A stretch of 64,000 nucleotides of DNA, from NCBI GenBank assembly GCA_965205535.1, contig CBDBHH010000005.1, positions 992,001 through 1,056,000 of the forward strand, written 5' to 3'. Source of the DNA: UBA8079 sp965205535 (lineage in GTDB: Bacteria > Pseudomonadota > Alphaproteobacteria > UBA6615). Each line of letters begins with the position of its first letter. The stretch's first letter is position 1. Below, piece after piece: positions 1 through 8,163 of this stretch. Under the pieces are notes generated by a model. That model searched no databases and was not told the DNA's origin. It saw only the letters and a program-made list of their open reading frames with translations. A program made the translations under genes and the position numbers.

Positions 1-467
1 TAGAGCTGGCGCACCTCGTCCGGCTCCAGCCACGCAAGCATGGCTTTGCCGGCGCTCGTCGCATGGGCATCCAGGCGCGTGCCGACGGCGATCAGGTCGT
101 GCGGCCCAACCTTGTCGAAACATACGATCTGCGGACCCTCCAGGGCCGCCAGCTGGATTGTCTCGTCAAGATCGTCTGCAAGTCGACGCACAAACGGCCG
201 GGCGTGATGACTGACGGTCTCGAGTTCGTTCCGCCGACGCCCGAGCGCAAATGCCTTGTAACCGAGGGTATAGGTGGCGTCGGTTTCGCTCTTGTAGATC
301 CAGCCCGTCCGGGCCAACACGGAAAGCATCCGAAAGACAGTCGCCCGGTTGAGACCGGTCTCGCGCACAATGACCGCAAGGGGGACTGGATTTTCCGCCG
401 CGCCCACACATTCGAGAATCGCGAAGCTGCGTTCCGCCGACTGGTTTTGATAGCGGGGGCCGGACAT
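1..467 (-). CDS. IclR-family transcriptional regulator (partial, cut by window edge)
   Basis: The first 155 codons of an IclR-type repressor or activator lie here and the rest runs off the left edge. An N-terminal winged helix-turn-helix is visible at about residues 8-65 (ERSFAILECVG, then GLNRATVFRMLSVLARTGW). It is followed by the start of the effector-binding domain with the family signature TSAGKAMLAWL near residue 140. The start at 467 lies 14 bp behind the stop of the upstream flavin oxidoreductase, so the gene is probably the last of a carnitine dehydrogenase-like, oxidoreductase, regulator operon. Such regulators usually control their neighbouring catabolic genes in response to a small aromatic or carboxylic effector. 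The effector cannot be told from the sequence. Confidence 0.85.
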   Translation of the reverse strand, partial: MSGPRYQNQSAERSFAILECVGAAENPVPLAVIVRETGLNRATVFRMLSVLARTGWIYKSETDATYTLGYKAFALGRRRNELETVSHHARPFVRRLADDLDETIQLAALEGPQIVCFDKVGPHDLIAVGTRLDAHATSAGKAMLAWLEPDEVRQL

Positions 468-481
468 CTCAGACAGGTTGA

Positions 482-1639
482 TCAATCATCGCGAATAGCC
501 TGGATCAGCGGCTCGCGACGGACCAGCCACCATCCATACTGCTCGGGCCACTCGGCATACTCCGGGTCTGCTCCGAGTTCGTGCGCCATATGATGGGGCC
601 AATGGGGATTGTAGAGGACCTCCCGGGCGACGGCGACCAGGTCTGCCGCCCCGGACGTTACAAGTTCCTCGGCAACATCCGCATCCAGCACCAACCCCAC
701 CACCATGGTCGAGATACCCGTCTCTTCGCGAATCTGTGATCCGCAGGCTCCCCGGAAACCCTGTTCACGCGGCCCACCTGCGGTGGCGGGGCCGGCGATC
801 CCGCCTGACGAGCAATCGATCACATCAACGCCGCGTGCCTTGAGTTCACCTGCCAGTGCCACGGAATCCTCGAGCTGCCAGCCGTCACCGCCACCGTCCG
901 CATCGACCGAGGAAATCCGCACGAACAGCGGTTTGTCATCCGGCCAGACAGCGCGGACCTTCGCCGCCGTCTCCAGCGTAAATCGCATGCGTCCGGCCAG
1001 ATCACCGCCATAGGCATCGTTGCGATGGTTGGACAGTGGCGACAGGAAGGAATGGGCGAGATAGCCATGGGCGGAGTGGATTTCGAGAACTTCGAACCCG
1101 GCATCGGCCGCATGACCAGCGGCCGTGGCAAAATTATCCTGGATACTCTCAATCTCGGACAATGACAGTTCGGCCGGCACCAGCCAGCCGTCTTTCACAG
1201 GCTCTGCGCTGGCGGCAACAATATCCCAGCTATCCTCGCCGCGGGCCCGGTCGGTTTCATCGATGGGTCCGTTGCCGTACCAGGGTCGTTGCATGCTCGC
1301 CTTGCGTCCGGCGTGGGCAATCTGGATCGCCGGCAGGGTGCCATGGCGGCGCAGAAATGACGTGATCGGTTTCAGGGCCGCCGCATGCTCGGCCGACCAG
1401 ATGCCCAGATCACCATGGGTGATGCGGCCACGTTCCTCGACCGCCGCCGCCTCGGTGAAGACGGCGCCGGCACCGCCCAGCGCGTACTGGCCGAGATGTA
1501 CGAGATGCCAGTCGCTTGCCAGGCCGTCCTGCGCCGAATAGGTGCACATCGGCGAAACCACGACCCGGTTGCGAAATCGGGTCCCGCGAATATCGAATGG
1601 CGAAAACAGCGCCGGGGATGAAGGTTTGTATGTGGACAC
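482..1639 (-). CDS. NADH:flavin oxidoreductase, Old Yellow Enzyme family (YqjM-like)
   Basis: An FMN-dependent TIM-barrel ene-reductase of about 385 residues, a normal length for the YqjM subclass. The N-terminus reads LFSPFDIRGTRFRNRVVVSPMC, and the Cys near residue 32 is the flavin-tuning Cys typical of YqjM relatives. HAGR (about residue 115) and the substrate-binding pair in EIHSAHGYL are present. I chose the GTG at 1639 because AGGGAGA lies 7 bp upstream; a longer TTG frame has no such site. These enzymes reduce the C=C bond of alpha,beta-unsaturated carbonyls with NAD(P)H. The gene lies between a carnitine dehydrogenase-like enzyme and an IclR regulator in one apparent operon, so a role in catabolising an unsaturated or carnitine-like acid is possible. 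The true substrate is unknown. Confidence 0.88.
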   Translation of the reverse strand: MSTYKPSSPALFSPFDIRGTRFRNRVVVSPMCTYSAQDGLASDWHLVHLGQYALGGAGAVFTEAAAVEERGRITHGDLGIWSAEHAAALKPITSFLRRHGTLPAIQIAHAGRKASMQRPWYGNGPIDETDRARGEDSWDIVAASAEPVKDGWLVPAELSLSEIESIQDNFATAAGHAADAGFEVLEIHSAHGYLAHSFLSPLSNHRNDAYGGDLAGRMRFTLETAAKVRAVWPDDKPLFVRISSVDADGGGDGWQLEDSVALAGELKARGVDVIDCSSGGIAGPATAGGPREQGFRGACGSQIREETGISTMVVGLVLDADVAEELVTSGAADLVAVAREVLYNPHWPHHMAHELGADPEYAEWPEQYGWWLVRREPLIQAIRDD

Positions 1640-1681
1640 GATATTCTCCCTGGACAATCAGCTGCAACGGAGGTGCAGCGC

Positions 1682-2620
1682 CTAGTCTTTAGCGCTACCC
1701 AGCGCCTTGAGAAGCTTCAACAGTGTTGCGTCTCGCTCCGTGGTCAACTCGCCGATCGAGCGCCCATGCGCCTCTGCATCGACCCCGTCGATGATCTTCT
1801 GTTTCACGCCGTCGGTGAGCTGGGGGTCCCCAAGCGCTTCCCAGCGGCGTTCCTGGCTCGGCCCGAGATTCTCAAGATAGCGTCGAATGCCACCATCACC
1901 ACCGCCCAGGTGATACGTCATGTGCGGACCCATGAATGCCCAGCGCAGGCCCGGCCCCCCGGTGATCGCCTTGTCTATATCCTCGACCGAGGCATAACCC
2001 TCCGCGACCAGATGGACCGCCTCGCGATAAAGCGCGGCCTGCAGACGGTTCACCAGATGGCCGGGAATCTCCGCGCGCAGGCGGATCGGCGTCTTGCCGA
2101 TCCCATCGTAGAATTCCATCGCCCGGTCGACCGCCCAGGTCTCGGTCTGCTTGCCGCCGCCGACCTCGACCACGGGCATCAGGTGCGGCGGGTTGAACGG
2201 ATGGCCGAGTACGATGCGCCCCGGATGGGCCGCCAGATGCTGATACTCCGACACCGGCAATGCGGTTGAGCTCGATGAGATCACAACATCCTCGCGAACA
2301 TCCCGATCGATCTCGGCCATCAGGCGCGCCTTGATCTCCGCGTCCTCCGGGCCGCTTTCCTGAACGAACTGCACCCCGTCCAGCGCGTCGGTAATGCGAT
2401 CATGGCAAATGAGATTGTCCAACGACGCGCCGTCCGCCAACCCCAGCTCGGTCATGAGCGGCCAGGCTCGCGCAACGAATGCCGTCACATTCTCGGCGTA
2501 ACCATCGAGCGGATCCCAGCAGCGGACGCTGAGCCCCTGTGCCAGAAAATAAGCTGCCCAGGATGAACCAATGGTGCCGGCACCGACGATGCCAACCGTC
2601 TTGATATCTGATCGTTCCAT
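1682..2620 (-). CDS. 3-hydroxyacyl-CoA dehydrogenase-family protein, L-carnitine dehydrogenase-like
   Basis: A 312-residue NAD-dependent dehydrogenase of the lambda-crystallin / L-carnitine dehydrogenase branch. The N-terminal Rossmann fingerprint is GIVGAGTIGSSWA (residues 10-22). The catalytic region reads GHPFNPPHLMPVVEV, and the helical C-terminal domain has GPGLRWAFMGP. A strong ribosome site (GGAGAAAG) precedes the ATG. The family oxidises the 3-hydroxyl of L-carnitine to 3-dehydrocarnitine, or of related hydroxy acids such as L-gulonate; sequence alone does not separate these. It is the first gene of the leftward operon with the Old Yellow Enzyme and the IclR regulator, with only about 42 bp between the first two. 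Confidence 0.8.
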   Translation of the reverse strand: MERSDIKTVGIVGAGTIGSSWAAYFLAQGLSVRCWDPLDGYAENVTAFVARAWPLMTELGLADGASLDNLICHDRITDALDGVQFVQESGPEDAEIKARLMAEIDRDVREDVVISSSSTALPVSEYQHLAAHPGRIVLGHPFNPPHLMPVVEVGGGKQTETWAVDRAMEFYDGIGKTPIRLRAEIPGHLVNRLQAALYREAVHLVAEGYASVEDIDKAITGGPGLRWAFMGPHMTYHLGGGDGGIRRYLENLGPSQERRWEALGDPQLTDGVKQKIIDGVDAEAHGRSIGELTTERDATLLKLLKALGSAKD

Positions 2621-2749
2621 GTCTTTCTCCGGTACTCACGGCCTATGAGATTCGCTGCCGATAGCGCGCATGTGATGAGTTTGCGTTACACGCCCTGTTA
2701 CGATGATGCATCGACGCGCCACAAAGCGCTATCTATCAGGGGAAACAAC

Positions 2750-3040
2750 ATGACCACCTATCTCACGGCATCGCTGACCGTCACAGACCCGTCCTGGATC
2801 GAGGCTTACGGGCCGGCTGTACATGCCCTCGTCGCCAAGCATGGTGGCCGGTATATCGCCCAGAACCCCGAGGTGGCAAAACTCGAGGGCGATGGCGACG
2901 CGCCGTCAGTCGCGGTCATCATCGAGTTCCCGGACCGGGCATCAGCCGAGGCCTGGTACAACGACGCAGAGTATCAGCCCTGGCTCGAATCCCGGAAAGC
3001 CGGCGCCAACGGCCCCGTGTTGATGTTCGACGGCCTCTAG
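2750..3040 (+). CDS. DUF1330-family small protein
   Basis: A 96-residue ferredoxin-like alpha/beta protein. The start at 2750 is set by AGGGGAAA six bases upstream. Family features visible are TVTDPSWIEAYGPAVHALVAKHGGRY at the N-terminus (given here as its key residues W16, Y20 and the GGRY turn) and the later block IIEFPDRASAEAWYND. DUF1330 proteins are dimeric alpha-beta barrel relatives of the antibiotic monooxygenase fold with no settled function. The gene stands alone, divergent from the dehydrogenase operon and convergent with the cupin gene. Confidence 0.85.
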   Translation: MTTYLTASLTVTDPSWIEAYGPAVHALVAKHGGRYIAQNPEVAKLEGDGDAPSVAVIIEFPDRASAEAWYNDAEYQPWLESRKAGANGPVLMFDGL

Positions 3041-3064
3041 GCCACACACGCAACTGCGCCGTTA

Positions 3065-3466
3065 CTAGCTTCCGACAGGTGTCCCGGCGATCCCGCTGCG
3101 CAGGTCCTTGCACGTGAAGAAGTGGCAATCCTCGTCCGGCGAGATCGTGACCGAGTGCACGGTGTTGGCCGGGATGTAGATCAGCTGCCCGGGACCGACA
3201 TCGGATTCCTGGCCATCCACCGTGGCGTGCAGTCTGCCCTGCAGGAGGTAGATCCACTGCTCATTCGGGTGGGTATGGGGGGCCGAGGTCTGGCCCGCAG
3301 GCAGGGTCATGATTCCGACCTGGGTCAGCTCACCCTCAACCACCGGGCCGAATGTCTCGGCATATCCCGGGCCGGCATCCAGCCCCTGCAACTTGTCCAC
3401 GTCGAACACATAGGCACCATCGCCCGCCTTATAGGCGCCCTCGGTCTTGGTTTCGGCATTTGCCAT
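3065..3466 (-). CDS. Single-domain cupin protein
   Basis: A 133-residue cupin. Motif 1 is visible as SAPHTHPNEQWIYLLQGRL (two His and one Glu metal ligands) and motif 2 as GQLIYIPANTVHSV (fourth ligand His). The start is well supported by GGGAGGAA just upstream. Cupins of this size bind a divalent metal and act as small dioxygenases, isomerases or ligand sensors. Nothing in the sequence fixes which. It is convergent with the DUF1330 gene and divergent from the ParA-like gene. Confidence 0.83.
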   Translation of the reverse strand: MANAETKTEGAYKAGDGAYVFDVDKLQGLDAGPGYAETFGPVVEGELTQVGIMTLPAGQTSAPHTHPNEQWIYLLQGRLHATVDGQESDVGPGQLIYIPANTVHSVTISPDEDCHFFTCKDLRSGIAGTPVGS

Positions 3467-3786
3467 GATCGTTCCTCCCTAGATTTTCGTTCCGGCGCCG
3501 ATCCCGACGCCAGTTTTCCTGTTCGCCCCACATTAACGGCAGCACGCGACCAGAACCACTCTCGACGTTCACAACGCCCCAACTCTGCTGTCTCTCGCTG
3601 CCGTCAAAAAAATTGCAGTGAAAACCTGTCGAATTTGAGTGGATGAAACGACCGAAGCAACGACGTTTTTCAATCAAAGGCAGGATCATGTTTATCCAAT
3701 GTTTCTTGGCGCGTGGGGTCCTCGAATCTAGCCTCCGGATCGAATACCCCCGCATACGGGCCCCGTAAACAGACCCGGAGGTCTCC
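3467..3786. other. Intergenic region between divergent cupin and ParA-like genes
   Basis: About 320 bp without a convincing gene. It must hold the promoters for the cupin gene (leftward) and the ParA-like operon (rightward), but no clear promoter or operator stands out. Only the two strong ribosome sites at its edges (GGGAGGAA leftward, CCGGAGG rightward) are clear. Confidence 0.5.
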
Positions 3787-4494
3787 ATGAATATCCTTGC
3801 ACTGACCTCTCAAAAGGGTGGTTCCGGCAAGACAACACTCGCCGGGCATCTGGCTGTCGAGGCCGAAGCCGCCGGCGCCGGTCCGGTCGCGGTAATTGAT
3901 ACCGACCCCCAGGGCAGCCTGACCGATTGGTGGAATGAGCGGCAAGCCGCAACGCCCGCCTTCCTGCACGCCTCGGTCGCCACATTGGACACCGATCTGG
4001 CACGGGCGCACGACCTCGGTTTCAAGCTCGTGATCATCGACACCCCGCCGGCAATCACCGACATGATCGAGCAGGTCATTGCGCTGTCGAACCTCATCGT
4101 CATACCGACGCGACCCAGCCCTCATGACCTGCGGGCCGCGGGCACAACAATCGCGATGGTTGAAGCTGCGGCCAAACCACTCGTGTTCGTTATCAACGCC
4201 GCCAACCCGCGCGCGCGGATCACCGGGGAGGCCGCCGTCGTGCTGTCACAACACGGCACGGTCGCGCCGGTCATGGTTCACCAGAGGACCGATTTCGCCG
4301 CCAGCATGATCGACGGGCGCACCGTGATGGAGCTGCCGCGCGCGGGAAAATCAGCCGCGGAAATCTCCAGCCTGTGGCGCTATCTCGACAACCGCCTGGC
4401 GCAGCGGCACGCACCAACAATAATCTCCGACGGGTTCGCCCGCCTGTCACCGGGGCGCAGCAACGGCGAGACACGCTGGAACGGCGTGTCATGA
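3787..4494 (+). CDS. ParA/MinD-like P-loop ATPase
   Basis: A 235-residue ParA-type ATPase of the short, HTH-less kind (ParF-like). The deviant Walker A motif QKGGSGKTT is at residues 9-17 with the signature Lys10, Walker A-prime is VIDTDPQGS near residue 38, and Walker B is IIDTPP near residue 83. Such proteins dimerise on ATP, coat nucleoid DNA and position plasmids, chromosomes or protein clusters with the help of a small partner. The next gene overlaps by 4 bp (ATGA) and encodes a ribbon-helix-helix-like protein, a common partner type. A PAS-type protein follows. No parS-like repeats were recognised. It is probably an orphan positioning system or a relic of an integrated replicon. Confidence 0.85.
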   Translation: MNILALTSQKGGSGKTTLAGHLAVEAEAAGAGPVAVIDTDPQGSLTDWWNERQAATPAFLHASVATLDTDLARAHDLGFKLVIIDTPPAITDMIEQVIALSNLIVIPTRPSPHDLRAAGTTIAMVEAAAKPLVFVINAANPRARITGEAAVVLSQHGTVAPVMVHQRTDFAASMIDGRTVMELPRAGKSAAEISSLWRYLDNRLAQRHAPTIISDGFARLSPGRSNGETRWNGVS

Positions 4495-4958
4495 GCAACG
4501 AATTCGTGGTGCAGAAAGGCGCGGCGGTTCCCGCCGCAACACATCCCGGTGACGCGGCGAGATTTCATGCGCGACGAACAATCATGCTTCCGGCGATCAA
4601 CCTGCACACAACAACACAAACGAACACCGCCACCACACGAGACCGGAAACAACCGTCAGGTGTCGCGCGCCTGACCGGGGCCGCCACCCCGGACAGACGA
4701 AAGTTTACCTTTCGGATCGACATGGCGCGGCACGCTGCTTTCTGCCGGGCGGCCGAGGTTCGGAACATCAGCCGACAGCAGTTGCTGACCGAGGCGCTCG
4801 ACGCGCTTCTGCAACACATATGTCAGGCACCCGACGAGTTGCCACCCCAACCCTCTGACACAACAAACACCCGCCTGCTTCGGCGACAATTCGCGAAGGC
4901 ATCGGGATTACAGGGGTTGAGAGATGACGATGTGAGAACCTGCAATGACCGACCATGA
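4491..4958 (+). CDS. Small ribbon-helix-helix-like partner of the ParA protein
   Basis: A 155-residue basic protein starting inside the ParA stop codon (ATGA overlap), which implies translational coupling. Residues about 1-65 are low-complexity, rich in Thr, Ala and Arg. Residues about 70-110 read FTFRIDMARHAAFCRAAEV and ISRQQLLTEALDALL, the strand-helix-helix pattern of ribbon-helix-helix DNA-binding dimers such as ParG. The natural inference is that it is the DNA- or cargo-binding adaptor that stimulates the ATPase. The end overlaps the next gene by 14 bp. I do not recognise a named family, so the role is inferred from position and fold. Confidence 0.65.
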   Translation: MSNEFVVQKGAAVPAATHPGDAARFHARRTIMLPAINLHTTTQTNTATTRDRKQPSGVARLTGAATPDRRKFTFRIDMARHAAFCRAAEVRNISRQQLLTEALDALLQHICQAPDELPPQPSDTTNTRLLRRQFAKASGLQGLRDDDVRTCNDRP

Positions 4959-5640
4959 TCACCCTACACGTGATGACCGAGGAAATTCCGGTCGCCGCGC
5001 TCCCGCCGCCTCGCTGACTGGGGTATCCATCCACCACGCCACGCGCGGTCCGGCATCGGCCGACCCCGTCGATATCAAAGTGGTGCGCGCCGTCCCTGCA
5101 TCGCGTGCGGACACGGAGAGCACAGCACAGATCATCGAGGTGCGCGCCGAAGAGTCCGGGCCATCACGCGGCAAAACCTTCCCGTCGGCGCAGGCACAAT
5201 CCCCCGGGACCATCACCGCGGTCGCTCCCCGCCAAACATCGGTGGCGCCGTCGGCCATCATTGATCTCTGGGAGCATTTGGCGGCCGACCGGCTACGACC
5301 GAATATGTCCGACGTCGATCCGATCACGATAGCCGGGCAATGGCCCAACAGCCTCCTCCTGCGCGTGACCCAGAGCGGCCGCCGCCCCGGTCTGGAAGTC
5401 GCTCACATGTTCGCGCCACCTGCCGGCGGCCCGACATCCGCGATCCCGATCGATGCCATGACCGTCGACTGGATCGTCAGCCTGGGTCGCGAAGTGGTGA
5501 TTACGGGCGGGCCGGTCCACGAAACCGACGCGGTGCCAACGGTCTCTGGTTCCATCAGTTGCGGTGTGATTGCCCTTCCCTTCGGTCCCGAGGCGGGGGT
5601 CGATCATGTACTTTGTCATCTCTATCGGGTCGACGCGTAG
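4945..5640 (+). CDS. PAS_5-type domain protein (DUF1388-like)
   Basis: A 231-residue protein. Residues 1-105 are unstructured and rich in Ala, Ser, Thr and Arg. From about residue 106 it matches the PAS_5 pattern of alphaproteobacteria (IDLWEHLAADRLRPNMSDVD, then PITIAGQWPNSLLLRV), in which a Trp-x2-Leu helix leads into R-x2-P-x3-D-x-D-P. PAS_5 domains are thought to sense or localise near the envelope. The gene overlaps the preceding RHH-like gene and forms the third member of the ParA triad. Its stop codon TAG is followed by 26 further in-frame codons (5641-5721) ending in a second TAG, which may be a lost C-terminal tail. Confidence 0.6.
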   Translation: MTDHDHPTRDDRGNSGRRAPAASLTGVSIHHATRGPASADPVDIKVVRAVPASRADTESTAQIIEVRAEESGPSRGKTFPSAQAQSPGTITAVAPRQTSVAPSAIIDLWEHLAADRLRPNMSDVDPITIAGQWPNSLLLRVTQSGRRPGLEVAHMFAPPAGGPTSAIPIDAMTVDWIVSLGREVVITGGPVHETDAVPTVSGSISCGVIALPFGPEAGVDHVLCHLYRVDA

Positions 5641-5793
5641 GTGCTCGAAGGCGAGATAGATATGGAACTCAACATCCCGCCGCGCGACCGAACGGGAATC
5701 AAGCGGCTGTTCGGACGTTAGGCGAAGACCCAATATTTGCTGGCGAGGTTTTCTTTCTCCGGCCTTGCTCTCCGTCCGTGCTATGACGCGGGT

Positions 5794-6159
5794 ATGAACC
5801 GTGCTGCACTTCTCCTGCTCGCCAGCCTGACCGGGCTCGGCGCGCTCTATACGATCTACCTGACCGTAACCGGTGATACCGGCCTGACCGCCTGGCGAGG
5901 CGCGCGGGCAACCGTCGCGGTCCTCGTCATCGGCACCACCATCGTGACATGGCGACAGCTCATCCGGCCAACCCACGACCAGGCCCGCATCCTGAAGCGC
6001 GCGGCGCTGATAGCGCTCGTCATCGGCGTGGTCGGGCTGGGCGCCAACGCGTTTGTTGGCGGCACAACCAACGCGCCCGATGGCCCGGTCTTCGTGCTGT
6101 CTTTGCTGCTTATTCTGCAGGCGTTCCTGACCATCGGCCACGCCTCCCGACCAACCTGA
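5794..6159 (+). CDS. Small inner-membrane protein of unknown function
   Basis: A 121-residue hydrophobic protein with about four predicted transmembrane segments: residues 3-24, 38-55, 68-90 and 100-116. Arg/His-rich loops lie between the middle two (WRQLIRPTHDQARILKR). No family is recognised. The chosen ATG at 5794 begins directly with a membrane helix; an upstream TTG would add 19 unlikely residues. It ends 9 bp before a DMT transporter gene on the same strand, so the two may be co-transcribed. Confidence 0.6.
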   Translation: MNRAALLLLASLTGLGALYTIYLTVTGDTGLTAWRGARATVAVLVIGTTIVTWRQLIRPTHDQARILKRAALIALVIGVVGLGANAFVGGTTNAPDGPVFVLSLLLILQAFLTIGHASRPT

Positions 6160-6168
6160 CCCGGCGTC

Positions 6169-7077
6169 ATGTCGCTCGGCGAAACGGGATCGCGTATCAA
6201 CGGCAACCTCCGCGGCATCTTCTGGATGGCGACGACGGGGCTCCTGTTTGTCGGTGTGACGGGCATGGTGCGCCATCTGGGCACCGACATGAGCCCGGTC
6301 CAGGCGGCCTTCATCCGATACCTGTTCGGCCTCGTGCTTCTGGTGCCCGTATTTTTCCAGATCGGAAGTTTTTCGCGCGAACGTTCCATACTTGGCCTTC
6401 ACGCTGCTCGAGGGATTCTCCACGGCTGCGGTGTCATGTTGTGGTTTTTCGCGATGGCGCGAATTCCTATCGCCGAAGTCACCGCGCTCGGGTTCACCTC
6501 ACCCATTTTCATCACCATCGGAGCCGCGCTGTTCCTTGGCGAACGCCTGCATTTACACAGGGTCGGTGCCGTCCTGGTCGGGTTCGGCGGCGCGCTTGTC
6601 GTTCTCCAGCCGGGGTTCCAGGCGATCAATCTTGGTTCAATCGCCCAGCTGGTCGCCGCACCCCTGTTTGCGTGCTCGTTCCTGATCGCCAAACGCCTGA
6701 CCCGCACGGAATCGAGCCCCGCCATCGTCGCGTATCTGTCGATCTTCGTCACGCTCACCCTGTTGGGGCCGGCCATGCTGGTCTGGCGGACCCCGACGCT
6801 CATCGAACTCGGCTGGCTGTTCGCGATCGCGTCGGCGGCGACCGCGGGGCACTACACGCTGATGCAGGCCTTTCGTGCCGCAGACCTCACGGTGACACAG
6901 CCGATCCAGTTTCTGCAGCTGGTCTGGGCGACGCTGCTGGGCCTGACGCTATTTGGAGAACAGCCGGAAATCTGGACCTGGGTCGGCGGTGGCGTCATCG
7001 TCGCCAGCGCAACCTATATCGCGCACCGCGAAAGTCGCGCGAAGAACGTCGACCCGAAGCAGTCAAACAGGGCCTAA
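6169..7077 (+). CDS. EamA/DMT-superfamily transporter
   Basis: A 302-residue integral membrane protein with ten hydrophobic segments arranged as two EamA repeats. The hallmark RYLFGLVLLVPVF-type helix follows helix 1, and the second repeat has GHYTLMQAFRAADLTVTQP near residue 230. DMT exporters move amino acids, nucleobases or other small metabolites out of the cell; the substrate is not predictable here. The gene follows the small membrane protein closely and its last bases overlap the end of a tiny gene on the other strand. Confidence 0.87.
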   Translation: MSLGETGSRINGNLRGIFWMATTGLLFVGVTGMVRHLGTDMSPVQAAFIRYLFGLVLLVPVFFQIGSFSRERSILGLHAARGILHGCGVMLWFFAMARIPIAEVTALGFTSPIFITIGAALFLGERLHLHRVGAVLVGFGGALVVLQPGFQAINLGSIAQLVAAPLFACSFLIAKRLTRTESSPAIVAYLSIFVTLTLLGPAMLVWRTPTLIELGWLFAIASAATAGHYTLMQAFRAADLTVTQPIQFLQLVWATLLGLTLFGEQPEIWTWVGGGVIVASATYIAHRESRAKNVDPKQSNRA

Positions 7078-7205
7078 CGGAACACCACCGACGCCGCCGC
7101 CAACACCAGCATCGCCAGTGCGCCGAGGCCGACAACGGATAGAACCGCCGCAAGCATCAGGCGGCTCGAAGCGGGTCGCTCTTCGCTTTTTGCCTGCTCA
7201 TCCAT
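7074..7205 (-). CDS. 43-residue single-span membrane protein
   Basis: A very short frame on the minus strand encoding a charged N-terminus (MDEQAKSEERPASSR) and one strongly hydrophobic helix (residues 16-42, LMLAAVLSVVGLGALAML in part) ending in Arg. It is supported by a good ribosome site, GAGGGG, nine bases before the ATG. It overlaps the last four bases of the transporter gene tail to tail. Small one-span proteins like this often act as regulators or stabilisers of larger membrane complexes, but no function can be assigned. Confidence 0.55.
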   Translation of the reverse strand: MDEQAKSEERPASSRLMLAAVLSVVGLGALAMLVLAAASVVFR

Positions 7206-7315
7206 CGAACGAACCCCTCAAGGCGATTTTTCACAGATAACACCGAAATGCAGTTCGGCCCCGCGCGCGCGCATTGTATGCTAGTGCGACGTTTCGATCG
7301 ACCAGTGAGGTCCCT

Positions 7316-7627
7316 TTGGGTTTCGTTTTCAATATGGGGTTCTTCGCGGCGGCGTTCGTACCGAGCTTCCTGGTCAGTCGAATCATCTTTCGGCTAACCA
7401 AGAAGTGGGAGGGCAAGCTCTCCCGCCTCGTCGCCACGAATATCGCCTCGGCGATTATCTGCATCGCCGTCTTCCTAGCCGCGGGGGCCTGGTTCGCCGG
7501 TGGGTTTGAGTTCCCGTGGCTGTTCAGCATTCTGAACTACGCCGCCGCGCAGGCGATCTGGCTGGCCGTCGATATTTATTCCGACTGGATCAACGACCGC
7601 CTCGAAGGTCGCGGTCAACAGACCTAG
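7316..7627 (+). CDS. Small membrane protein of unknown function
   Basis: A protein of about 103 residues with three likely membrane segments: residues 4-24, about 37-60 and about 66-85. The second (ASAIICIAVFLAAGAWFAGG) is typical. It ends in a polar tail (DWINDRLEGRGQQT). A TTG start at 7316 is preferred because GTGAGG lies five bases before it; an internal ATG at 7334 is the alternative. No family is recognised. It lies 20 bp upstream of a flavin reductase gene on the same strand. Confidence 0.55.
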   Translation: MGFVFNMGFFAAAFVPSFLVSRIIFRLTKKWEGKLSRLVATNIASAIICIAVFLAAGAWFAGGFEFPWLFSILNYAAAQAIWLAVDIYSDWINDRLEGRGQQT

Positions 7628-7647
7628 CGGCGTAGATACAGGAGCAG

Positions 7648-8160
7648 ATGATGGGTACGGAAGGAAGCGGCGCCGGCAACGCCGACATCGATATCGGGAC
7701 TTTCTGGCAGGCCGTCGGACAGCGTGCGGTTGCGGCGACCATTGTCACCGCGCGCGGGAGCGCCGGGCCGGCCGGGTTTCTTGGTCTCTCAGCCACCCAT
7801 GTCTGCGCCGACCCGCCGACAATGCTGGTCTCGATCGACGCCCGCACATCGGCGCTCGGGGCCATCCGGGATTCCGGCCATTTCGCGATCAATTATCTGC
7901 CGCAGGGCGCGGAGAACGTGGTCGATCTGTTTTCCGGGAAAAGCGATATCAAGGGCCCGGATCGTTTCGACGCCAGCAGCTGGTCCGCGCTTGCGACCGG
8001 CGCACCGGTCTATAAGGGGGCCGTCGGCGTCATGGATTGTCGGCTCGAAGAAACGTTGGAGCGTCACAATACTATTCTGGCGATCGGCCAGGTCATCGCG
8101 ATTGGCGGCGACACCGACGCCGCACCGCTGGTGTATTTCCGCGGCGGGTATCTCGAATAG
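7648..8160 (+). CDS. Flavin reductase family protein (FMN-binding split barrel)
   Basis: A 170-residue flavin reductase of the HpaC/NtaB type. The family core is visible: AATIVTARGSAGPAGFLGLS at the N-terminus, DPPTMLVSIDARTS, then SGHFAINYLP and the C-terminal APLVYFRGGYLE. These enzymes reduce FMN or FAD with NAD(P)H and hand the free reduced flavin to a partner monooxygenase. The partner candidate lies 3 bp away in convergent orientation, an FMNH2-dependent monooxygenase that is frameshifted here. AGGAG precedes a tandem ATGATG, so the start could be 7648 or 7651. Confidence 0.88.
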   Translation: MMGTEGSGAGNADIDIGTFWQAVGQRAVAATIVTARGSAGPAGFLGLSATHVCADPPTMLVSIDARTSALGAIRDSGHFAINYLPQGAENVVDLFSGKSDIKGPDRFDASSWSALATGAPVYKGAVGVMDCRLEETLERHNTILAIGQVIAIGGDTDAAPLVYFRGGYLE

Positions 8161-8163
8161 GAC

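Noticed and set aside
3467..3786. parS-like centromere repeats near the ParA gene
   Set aside because: No repeated or palindromic 14-16-mer was seen on either side of the operon.
5293..6423. A 376-codon minus-strand open frame
   Set aside because: It crosses three plus-strand genes and a gap; the sequence is Arg/Asp/Gly-rich without a recognisable domain.
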